Shown here in pieces: positions 57,628-64,000 of a stretch of 64,000 nt of DNA (the stretch's first letter is position 1; each line of letters opens with the position of its first letter). Made by a program: the position numbers and the translations under genes. Under the pieces are notes generated by a model that was not told the DNA's origin, searched no databases, and saw only the letters and a list, made by a program, of their open reading frames with translations. This stretch comes from JBDREC01 sp043820105 [NCBI: Pseudomonadota bacterium] (GTDB lineage: Bacteria > Bdellovibrionota_F > JAHFAK01). Where the stretch lies: assembly GCA_043820105.1 (NCBI GenBank), contig JBDREC010000088.1:1-64000 (forward strand), in the 5' to 3' direction.

Positions 57628-58590
57628 ATGAAAAAAATATTTTCAATATACTTATTAATCGCGTTTTTAAGCTACCCATTCACCTCTTGCATGACAGGTG
57701 GAACATCCGCTTCCAGAAATCTTTCTGACACTGGTGGCATAACAGATCCTGGCGCCGGCTGGGATATTGATCCAGGTGATCCTTTTGCTGGTCTTGAGGA
57801 TTATGACACAACAGACACAGATGGTGATGGGGTGCCTGACTGGATTGAAGAAGAATATGGCTCAGATCCAAATGATCCAGATTCAATCCCGGATTTAGAA
57901 GCAGCCCTTGGTTATGACGAAAGTCTTGATGCTTCCGGCATGGAAAACCTGGCTAGCACCCTTGGAGGCCTGACTGTCACCATAGCTTCAACCTTGATTT
58001 CCTGGGGTTTAACAGCAAATGCGAAAATGTGTATCAAGCCATCTGGCAAAGGTAACATAAAAGCATCAGACCTGGAAGCCCTTCAAGGAGCAACACTTTC
58101 AATTTCAGGTGGCGCTGGAAGCTTGACCCTAGCAGGCGGCCTGTACACAATGACAACAGCTGGGGCTCAGGGTGATTATATAGATGCAGGAAATTTTACA
58201 ATATCCAAAGGTCATCTTATTTTAAAACCAATGGGAAAGGAATGTGTTTATACTTATAGTGCTAGTATTCAGGAAGTGCAAAATGAAGGTTCATGCAATC
58301 TGTTTTGTATTGGAACCGGAAGTATTCCCTATAGTGATTTAGTAGTTGATGGTGTACCAGTCTGCAAAAATGAATGCACAAAACCTAATGACGGAACAGC
58401 AATGGCAACAAAGCATAACACACCTCAACTGGGCTGGGCTGATCCAATTGAATCCTCAAAAATCGATCAATTCAAGTTAGAAGGAATAGACTCTCCAACT
58501 AAAACCCCAATAAGCCTAACGTACTCGAACACTGGATATAAAAGTACTGGAGTTAGTTATAATGACATCGATGAACCCAGAACTTTCTAA
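57628..58590 (+). CDS. B2: type-B lipoprotein
   Basis: The 320-residue product has a lipobox (YPFTSC, Cys21) and starts MKKIFSIYLL, as does B3. The calcium-type loop DTDGDGVPDWIEEEYGSDPN and SLDASGMENLASTLGGLTVT are shared with B3. A beta-rich domain follows with ILKPMGKECVYTYSASIQE, and a Cys-rich insert (CNLFCIG..CKNECTK) differs between copies. It lies 41 bp after A2, so it is cotranscribed. Confidence 0.8.
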   Translation: MKKIFSIYLLIAFLSYPFTSCMTGGTSASRNLSDTGGITDPGAGWDIDPGDPFAGLEDYDTTDTDGDGVPDWIEEEYGSDPNDPDSIPDLEAALGYDESLDASGMENLASTLGGLTVTIASTLISWGLTANAKMCIKPSGKGNIKASDLEALQGATLSISGGAGSLTLAGGLYTMTTAGAQGDYIDAGNFTISKGHLILKPMGKECVYTYSASIQEVQNEGSCNLFCIGTGSIPYSDLVVDGVPVCKNECTKPNDGTAMATKHNTPQLGWADPIESSKIDQFKLEGIDSPTKTPISLTYSNTGYKSTGVSYNDIDEPRTF

Positions 58591-58800
58591 AAACATGCCT
58601 AAATTTCAGCAAAAAATTAAAAAAATGGTGGTTTTTGGATATACAATCAGAATTAGGATTAGGATTAGGATTAAGTTTAGAATTTGTTTTCAATAATCAA
58701 AATCCATTAACCCTCCAATAAGCCCATGAAATCACTAAAAAACAAACTTACCACCTAGCACTTACCACTTACCACTTACCACTTACCACTTACCACTTCC
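58591..58800 (+). repeat. Spacer between modules 2 and 3 with ACTTACC heptamers
   Basis: 58652-58677 has ATTAGG hexamers. 58746-58800 is a run of ACTTACC units at period 7. The run stops 5 bp before the module 3 promoter. Confidence 0.8.
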
Positions 58801-58804
58801 CCAC

Positions 58805-58822
58805 TTGGCACAGATCTTGAAA
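58805..58822 (+). promoter_or_regulatory. Sigma54-like promoter with altered -12 (module 3)
   Basis: TTGGCACAGATCTTGAAA shares the GA change at -12 with module 2 and differs from it in two bases only. Confidence 0.5.
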
Positions 58823-58889
58823 AATAACCTAATTAGAGCGTAAAAAACGTTAAATATTATGAAATAAAAACACTTTGGGGAGTTAAGTA

Positions 58890-60068
58890 ATGAAAAATAT
58901 TAAACTATTTATTGCCTTAGCATTGCTCATAGCAATATCAACAATTGCTTGCGGACCAAGCGCAGCCAGAAATGCTTCAGAATTTCAAAATCCACTTGAT
59001 AACTTATTAGACAAATGGGGTCAATGTGTAGAAGTATCACCAACAGCCACAGATCCATACTGCATAGATTCAGATGGAGACGGTTTTCCAGATCTAGTAG
59101 AACTAGAAATGGGAACAGATCCAAATGATGGAGATATGACTCAAGAAGAGTTTTGCCTAAATGCAATGCAAACTGGTTCTGAATATGCTGATGCATATTG
59201 TGAGGCAATGGGTCTTGGTGGTGGATTTAATGATCTTTTAAATCAAGCTGCCGCTGGCAGTGGATTTAATTCAGAACTTTTAATATCAATTCTTCAAATA
59301 ACAGGTGATGCTTTAACTCAGATTCTAACAGCTTTTGCTGAAGCAGGAAAGACAAGCAATCCACAAGGGGGCACAATGCCATCTGGTTATAATTATCAAA
59401 ATGATAAAATAGATAGAGATGAGCTTGCAGAACTTCTGAATCAAATGAGAACAAATCCAGATACAAGCTCTTCATCAACAAGCAATAGAGGAAAATCAAC
59501 ACCAACAACAGAGTCAGTAACTCCTGATGAGTATACTTTTTATAAATTTGATGACGATGTATTTTCTAACATTTCAACTTTTGCAACAACTTTAGATGCA
59601 AACTATGAAGCAGAAACAATGATGCCTTTAGCTGCAGATAATCCTACTTACCTGAATATCATAAATGTTGAAGGTAGCAAGTATGAATATGTAATAGGAA
59701 CATATGCTGACTATGGTTACTCATATGAATTTGGGTATATTAATAATGGTTGTGGCGCTCCTGGTTGTGACCTTATATTAACACCATTTTCAACTCAGCA
59801 AAATATTTTTAAAAGTTACACAGCATTATCATACACTGGCTGTAAAGAAGTTAAAAGTCAAAATGGCAAAACCGAATATGATGCATTAAAATCTCAAAGC
59901 ACTGGTGCAGTTTATAAATTTGCATTATGCTACAAATCCATTGCTCAGCAGGCATATGATGGAGAATTATTGGAGCACTGTGATTATTATTTTAGAGCAA
60001 ACCCCGTTGACTGCAATGATAAAAGTGATGAATTAGAAGCAGCTGAAGCCGATGCAACAGATGAATAA
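58890..60068 (+). CDS. A3: type-A lipoprotein
   Basis: The 392-residue product has a lipobox (STIAC, Cys21), then CGPSAARNASEFQNPLDNL, KWGQC and IDSDGDGFPDLVELEMGTDP. The C-terminal domain (SKYEYVIGTYADYGYSYEFG, CGAPGC, CDYYFRANPVDCNDKSDE) resembles A1 more than A2 does, so recombination between copies is possible. GGGGAG precedes the start. Followed after 29 bp by B3. Confidence 0.8.
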   Translation: MKNIKLFIALALLIAISTIACGPSAARNASEFQNPLDNLLDKWGQCVEVSPTATDPYCIDSDGDGFPDLVELEMGTDPNDGDMTQEEFCLNAMQTGSEYADAYCEAMGLGGGFNDLLNQAAAGSGFNSELLISILQITGDALTQILTAFAEAGKTSNPQGGTMPSGYNYQNDKIDRDELAELLNQMRTNPDTSSSSTSNRGKSTPTTESVTPDEYTFYKFDDDVFSNISTFATTLDANYEAETMMPLAADNPTYLNIINVEGSKYEYVIGTYADYGYSYEFGYINNGCGAPGCDLILTPFSTQQNIFKSYTALSYTGCKEVKSQNGKTEYDALKSQSTGAVYKFALCYKSIAQQAYDGELLEHCDYYFRANPVDCNDKSDELEAAEADATDE

Positions 60069-60097
60069 ACAAACATTATAAAGGAAAAGAGCAAATT

Positions 60098-61060
60098 ATG
60101 AAAAAGATATTTTCAATATATTTAATAATAGCATTATTAAGCTACCCACTAAGTTCTTGCATGAGTGGTCAAGCTGCCGGATCAAGAGCTTTATCAGATA
60201 GTGGAGCAACAGACACAGGTGATGGCTGGGAATTTGATCCGAATGATCCATTTGGCGGGTTAGATGGCATTGATACAACAGACACTGATGGTGATGGAGT
60301 TTATGATTGGATTGAAGAAGAATATGGTTCAGATCCAAATGATCCAAATTCAATACCAGATCTTGAATCAGCTCTTGGTTATGACGCGAGTCTTGATTCA
60401 AGTGGTTTAGACAGTCTTGCTGACACCTTAGGTGGCCTAACAATTTCACTTGCTACAACATTAATTTCTTGGGGATTAACCGCTAATGCCGTTATGTGCG
60501 TAACCCCAGGCCCAGGAAAAGGAAATATTGAAACAACAGATCAAGAAGCATTAATTGGAGCATCATTTGCAATGGTTTCGTCAGAAGCTGCTGGAGCAAT
60601 TAAATTTGATGAACAAACTAGATACTATCTAACAACAGTTATTCCTGATTTTGATGATCCCTTTACGGAAACTGGATATTTTAAAATCATAAAAGGTAAA
60701 TTAATTCTAAAACCAGTCGGAAAAGCCTGCGTTTATACTTATAAGGCTAGCATTCAAGAGATAACATGTGAACCTTGCGTTACAACAGACTTTCCTATAA
60801 GCGATGCTTTGCTTACCATGTTTGGAGATACGAAATGCACTTCTAATACAAAAAATCAAGTAGCTGGCACTTATATGGGCTGGCAAGATCCAATTGAAAC
60901 ATCAACCTTACTAGAAATGAAAATAGAAGGAATTGACTCTCAATCAAAAGCTGAAATTATTGGCCTATATACAAATGCAAGAGCTGGTCAAGGAAATGAT
61001 ATGGAGTGTGACGAAGTTTCAAAATCTGAGACAATGACCATTAGAACTATGGCTGAATAA
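60098..61060 (+). CDS. B3: type-B lipoprotein
   Basis: The 320-residue product starts MKKIFSIYLIIALLSYPLSSC (lipid Cys21). It carries DTDGDGVYDWIEEEYGSDPN, SLDSSGLDSLADTLGGLTIS and ILKPVGKACVYTYKASIQE. The CEPCVTTDF segment matches the CKPCEFTD of B1, whereas B2 has a different Cys insert. AAGGAAAAGAG precedes the start. It is the last gene before the sigma70 promoter of the TadE-like gene. Confidence 0.8.
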   Translation: MKKIFSIYLIIALLSYPLSSCMSGQAAGSRALSDSGATDTGDGWEFDPNDPFGGLDGIDTTDTDGDGVYDWIEEEYGSDPNDPNSIPDLESALGYDASLDSSGLDSLADTLGGLTISLATTLISWGLTANAVMCVTPGPGKGNIETTDQEALIGASFAMVSSEAAGAIKFDEQTRYYLTTVIPDFDDPFTETGYFKIIKGKLILKPVGKACVYTYKASIQEITCEPCVTTDFPISDALLTMFGDTKCTSNTKNQVAGTYMGWQDPIETSTLLEMKIEGIDSQSKAEIIGLYTNARAGQGNDMECDEVSKSETMTIRTMAE

Positions 61061-61081
61061 AAATAAAATAATTAAGATTTC

Positions 61082-61110
61082 TTGAAATTGCTTTCCTAAT
61101 TTCCTATAAT
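61082..61110 (+). promoter_or_regulatory. Sigma70 promoter of the TadE/TadG block
   Basis: TTGAAA and TATAAT are separated by 17 bp. The leader of about 110 nt would include the REP-like hairpin at 61141-61204. Confidence 0.7.
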
Positions 61111-61140
61111 AATATAGAGTTTTTAAATAAAAGACTGGTG

Positions 61141-61204
61141 GTCATTCTGAACTTGTTTCAGAATCCACTGCGTCCAAGGGATCCTGAAACAAGTTCAGGA
61201 TGAC
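61141..61204 (+). repeat. Inverted pair of REP-like palindromes
   Basis: GTCATTCTGAACTTGTTTCAG and its near-complement CTGAAACAAGTTCAGGATGAC face each other across about 20 bp. The pair can form a 25-bp hairpin with two mismatches. Confidence 0.8.
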
Positions 61205-61227
61205 AAGCCAATATATATTGGAATAAA

Positions 61228-61830
61228 ATGAATAAATTTAATTTACGACATACTACATACAACTTACGACTTAAACGAAAAGGACAAACTTTAATTGAGT
61301 TTGCTCTCATCTTGCCCTTTTGGTTTTTTCTAGTTTTCTTTTTTATCAAGCTTTGCTTTTTCTTGGTAGAAGAGCACATTGGAACATACATAGCATTTAT
61401 GGCAGCCAGATCATATCAAGTTTATGGAAATGAAAAAGAAGAAAATGGCTCTGAAATGAAATATAAAAAAGTGGCAAAAGATATGTTATCTCACTCTTTT
61501 TTATTTACAAGTGAAAATGAACAAACCATAGATGTTTTCGTAGACAGCGCTAAAGCTCAAAATATGACTGTCTTTTCACAAGAAAGTAACTTTTACCAAT
61601 ACGATGCGCTGCTTGATATATATGGAATGTCACAAAACCAAGATAATTACACATTAGGAGTCCAATCCCCTGATCAAGCAATAGACAAAGGACGCTTCGG
61701 AATTTTAAAACTAACCTTTCCACACACCTGGAATATTTTCCCAATGTTAGGTGGATCGATGTTTGATAAACATGAGATTTATGTACCGTATAGGCTGGAG
61801 CCTTTGTTGATACCCGATAGCGGGGGGTAG
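61228..61830 (+). CDS. TadE-like pseudopilin
   Basis: The 200-residue product has the TadE signature KGQTLIEFALILPFWFFLVF (about residues 17-36) followed by a membrane helix; Glu24 fits the conserved pseudopilin Glu. The remainder is periplasmic and beta-rich. TadE proteins are minor pseudopilins of Flp/Tad pili. The first 16 residues (NLRHTTYNLRLKR) are encoded by TTACGAC-type heptamers. No other tad genes (ATPase, secretin, prepilin peptidase) are in the window. Confidence 0.75.
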   Translation: MNKFNLRHTTYNLRLKRKGQTLIEFALILPFWFFLVFFFIKLCFFLVEEHIGTYIAFMAARSYQVYGNEKEENGSEMKYKKVAKDMLSHSFLFTSENEQTIDVFVDSAKAQNMTVFSQESNFYQYDALLDIYGMSQNQDNYTLGVQSPDQAIDKGRFGILKLTFPHTWNIFPMLGGSMFDKHEIYVPYRLEPLLIPDSGG

Positions 61831-61858
61831 TGGGGTGTTGGTATTTGGTATTCAGTAT

Positions 61859-62384
61859 TTAGTATTCAGTATTCGGTAGGTGAATAGAGGGTGTTATTGT
61901 TAATGTGCTTTGGTGAATAAAGCTATATTGAGGTTTTATGACGATTAAAAATTTTAGAGAATTAATTGTTTGGCAAAAGGGAGTTGAATTAACAGAATTA
62001 GTTTATAAAATTACTAAAAGCTTTCCTAAGCACGAACAGTACTGTTTAAATCAGCAAATAAGAAGATGTGCAATTTCAATCCCATCTAACATTGCAGAAG
62101 GTTTCGCGAGAAAACACAACAAAGAATTTAAACAGTTTTTATATATTTCTTTAGGTTCATTGGCTGAACTCGAAACGCAATTAGAAATAGCAAACAAACT
62201 AGCATATATGAATAATAAAATTTATGATAACATAATCACAGAAGTTACACATGAATATAAAATGATTTTAAATTTAATAAAAAAACTAAAATAAAATAGA
62301 AAGATTTTCAATAATAATGAAAAATATCTTCAAAAAATGGACCCCTCTTAAACCAAATACTAAATACCGAATACTGAATACTAA
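61859..62384 (+). other. Cassette bounded by a perfect 20-bp inverted repeat
   Basis: Left arm 61859-61878 (TTAGTATTCAGTATTCGGTA) and right arm 62365-62384 are perfect reverse complements enclosing the four-helix-bundle gene. Both arms are made of GTATTCA-type heptamers; the left run extends back to about 61841. The left arm is intergenic and the right arm lies inside the TadG-like coding sequence. Confidence 0.7.
61938..62294 (+). CDS. Four-helix-bundle protein (23S rRNA intervening-sequence type)
   Basis: The 118-residue product has the family pattern: FRELIVWQKGVELTELVYKI near the start, RRCAISIPSNIAEGFAR (about residues 42-58), FLYISLGSLAELETQLEIA (about 70-88). These proteins were first found in intervening sequences of 23S rRNA and are related to the Avd helper of diversity-generating retroelements; they form basic pentameric barrels that bind nucleic acid. 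Here the gene sits between tadE-like and tadG-like genes within inverted repeats. No reverse transcriptase or variable repeat is visible. Confidence 0.85.
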   Translation: MTIKNFRELIVWQKGVELTELVYKITKSFPKHEQYCLNQQIRRCAISIPSNIAEGFARKHNKEFKQFLYISLGSLAELETQLEIANKLAYMNNKIYDNIITEVTHEYKMILNLIKKLK

Positions 62385-63735
62385 CCACGGCCAGGCCCTA
62401 ATAATGTTCGCCCTCTCAGTCATGCTATTCATGGTCCTACTCAGCTTTGTTGCAAATATGTCTCGCTTAACAAACTATAAAATCCGCCTGCAAACAGCTG
62501 TAGATATGGCGGCCTATAATGCAGCGGCCATCATGGCTTATTATATGTCGAATGATTCGCCTGATGAGGATTCTGTGGCTGAGATAAACAGGGAAATAAT
62601 GATAGATTTCGTGAAATTTCGGGAGGGAGTAACTTTGGCGAATTGTTCTAAGATACCGACTGAACATGGTCCTAGAGAAAACTGTTATCCTGGTATGATG
62701 TTAGAAATGTCAGAATGTGATGCTGCCCCTGGAATTGGTCCCCCTTGTACACATCCTGGGGTTGGATCACGGGCAAGTGAATCAATAGATGCATATTATG
62801 ATGATTATTTGGCAAGAACCGAAAAAAGACATGAAAAAATCTATTATTTAATGTTAAATGCTTATAAAAACGCAATAACTTCTGCTAAAAAAACTATTGA
62901 AGCAAATTTACCTAATGTTGATGTAGAAAATGAACTTATAACAATTGCAAATCCATTAAAATTTATCCAGGAATCTGAAAATATTATCCCTTCATTTTAT
63001 TGCCCTGAAATACAAGCGGGATGGCAAACTGAATATAATTGTTTTTGCACATTATCCTCAAGTCCTGACCCAACATTTATGGCAATGCCTTATGATGAAA
63101 AAATAGGCTCTGTAAACCGCCGACTTATTTTTGACAGAACTAATTCTTCTGGTTATTTTTTAGTAGGCGTTGTTCAAAGTGCCCATGATCCGGTCTTTGA
63201 CCCAAGCACAAAAGAAAAGCCAGCCCCATTTGATTATATGAACTTTTCATCTGCCTTTGGAAGACATGATTTCCCGGCTATGCAGGCCTGGGCAGCTGCT
63301 GCGCCTTATAGAGATTGGAATGAAGTAACAAATTCAAGCGATACACCCATTAGAGACCCCTATTTAAAAGAATACATTCAAAGAACAGTTGATGTAATTC
63401 GTAATTGGCATCATGATCACAAGAGATATCATGAATATTGGAGTAGTCTTAATAATCTACATGGTGACTATTATGCTGAAGGCCCCCCTGATGAAACGGA
63501 TTACGCCCCTGACGCCCTCTTTTACCCAAATCCAAAATACAGAGTTCGCTTCATCCCTCTTGCTGGTGGAGAAGGACCATATGGATTAGGATTATATGGA
63601 AAAGATTCAAGTGCAAATCCATTTGAACTTTTTGGATTATCTGAGATATTATTTGGCAATGATGCATATGTAAATCATTTGGCTTCGTCAGGAGTGAATG
63701 CGCAGAATGCTTATAAGGCGTTGTTTAGGCATTGA
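62317..63735 (+). CDS. TadG-like protein
   Basis: The 472-residue product has HGQALIMFALSVMLFMVLLS (about residues 24-43) and RLQTAVDMAAYNAAAIMAYY, the TadG/RcpC-like N-terminal membrane helix and following helix of Flp-assembly proteins. The periplasmic part has Cys clusters (ANCSKIP, RENCYPG, CDAAPG) and no von Willebrand domain. Residues 12-23 (KPNTKYRILNTN) are encoded by the GTATTCA-type repeat that forms the right arm of the cassette. The start lacks a clear ribosome binding site. Confidence 0.7.
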   Translation: MKNIFKKWTPLKPNTKYRILNTNHGQALIMFALSVMLFMVLLSFVANMSRLTNYKIRLQTAVDMAAYNAAAIMAYYMSNDSPDEDSVAEINREIMIDFVKFREGVTLANCSKIPTEHGPRENCYPGMMLEMSECDAAPGIGPPCTHPGVGSRASESIDAYYDDYLARTEKRHEKIYYLMLNAYKNAITSAKKTIEANLPNVDVENELITIANPLKFIQESENIIPSFYCPEIQAGWQTEYNCFCTLSSSPDPTFMAMPYDEKIGSVNRRLIFDRTNSSGYFLVGVVQSAHDPVFDPSTKEKPAPFDYMNFSSAFGRHDFPAMQAWAAAAPYRDWNEVTNSSDTPIRDPYLKEYIQRTVDVIRNWHHDHKRYHEYWSSLNNLHGDYYAEGPPDETDYAPDALFYPNPKYRVRFIPLAGGEGPYGLGLYGKDSSANPFELFGLSEILFGNDAYVNHLASSGVNAQNAYKALFRH

Positions 63736-63737
63736 GA

Positions 63738-63997
63738 ATAAGTGGTAAGTCGTAAGTGGTAAGTGGTAAGTGGTAAGTGGTAAGTCGTAAGTATTTGTTG
63801 ATGAAGTTAAGGTTTTTTGATTTGAATTAAAGATTGAGCTAAGGAGCTTATAAATCAAATTCAGGACGCTAACAAAGAGGAATAAATGAATAAAACCAAA
63901 AACATCCAAAAACTAGCAAAGCCCTTACGACTTACGACTTACCACTTACGACTTACCACTTACCACTTACCACTTACCACTTACCACTTACCACTTA
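63738..63997 (+). repeat. Facing heptamer arrays around the next gene start
   Basis: 63738-63792 is (TAAGTGG/TAAGTCG)n and 63924-63997 is the reverse-complement type (ACTTACC/ACTTACG)n. They can form a stem of about 50 bp with a 130-base loop holding the ribosome binding site and ATG at 63886. Confidence 0.85.
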
Positions 63998-64000
63998 AAC
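63886..64000 (+). CDS. Start of a further, probably Tad-like gene (cut by window edge)
   Basis: ATG at 63886 with GAGGAA upstream opens a frame through the window end: MNKTKNIQKLAKPLRLTTYH followed by (LRLTTYH)(LPLTTYH)-type repeats. Three 7-base units make 21 bases, which yields a 7-residue peptide period. By analogy with the TadE-like and TadG-like genes, whose repeat-coded N-termini lead into GQ.L.EFAL-type helices, I expect another pseudopilin. The functional part is not visible. Confidence 0.45.
   Translation, partial: MNKTKNIQKLAKPLRLTTYHLRLTTYHLPLTTYHLPLK

Noticed and set aside
58746-58800. CRISPR array
   Set aside because: The units are 7 bp and contiguous, with no spacers, and there are no cas genes. 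The same holds for 63738-63792 and 63924-63997.
61938-62294. Diversity-generating retroelement, with the four-helix-bundle protein as Avd
   Set aside because: No reverse transcriptase, template repeat or variable repeat was seen within the window.

Overview
This is a strongly AT-rich window from a Gram-negative bacterium with a very large lipoprotein repertoire. MopE-type Asp/Cys metal-binding motifs, RCC1-repeat and DUF2341/LamG lipoproteins, a type IVa pilin, TadE/TadG-like proteins, a kinase-TPR-GAF-sigma54 activator and many sigma54 (-24/-12) promoters together suggest a deltaproteobacteria-like lineage (Myxococcota, Bdellovibrionota or a related uncultured phylum). No rRNA, tRNA or marker gene fixes the taxon. 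Most genes encode envelope or secreted proteins of unknown function.

Layout. 1-314: the first codons of an IS110-family transposase next to a REP-like element. 315-3379: three exported proteins read leftward, two transcripts of which start at sigma54 promoters sharing an identical upstream block. 3711-7008: an AAA/DUF4143 ATPase and an RCC1 lipoprotein. 7397-13243: a 1948-residue activator whose N-terminus looks like a dead tyrosine recombinase, followed by kinase, ATPase, TPR, GAF, sigma54 AAA+ and Fis-HTH domains. 13332-16868: lipoprotein and outer-membrane barrels. 17161-20451: an exported protein, a cation/proton antiporter and a DASS symporter. 20530-32523: five leftward exported proteins, three of them very large; the largest ends in an EndoU-like domain. 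32793-36226: PP-loop ATPase, XdhC, MarC and EamA proteins. 36327-41549: two big lipoproteins. 41866-42448: a sigma54-driven pilin. 42876-53231: lipoprotein, M28 peptidase, small exported proteins, a decayed gene, a radical SAM protein and another giant exported protein. 53561-61060: three tandem copies of a two-gene lipoprotein module (A-B). 61228-64000: TadE-like and TadG-like genes, a four-helix-bundle (23S rRNA intervening-sequence type) gene between inverted repeats, and the start of a further gene.

Two threads tie the window together. First, nine good sigma54 promoters, two -12 variants and one degenerate relic were found; every good one precedes a gene for an exported protein. Second, heptanucleotide (period 7) repeats of several sequences occur in intergenic regions, and in the TadE/TadG block they run into the 5' ends of three coding sequences. 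The least familiar items are the recombinase-kinase-sigma54 fusion, the triplicated A-B lipoprotein module beside the Tad-like genes, and the inverted-repeat-bounded four-helix-bundle cassette.
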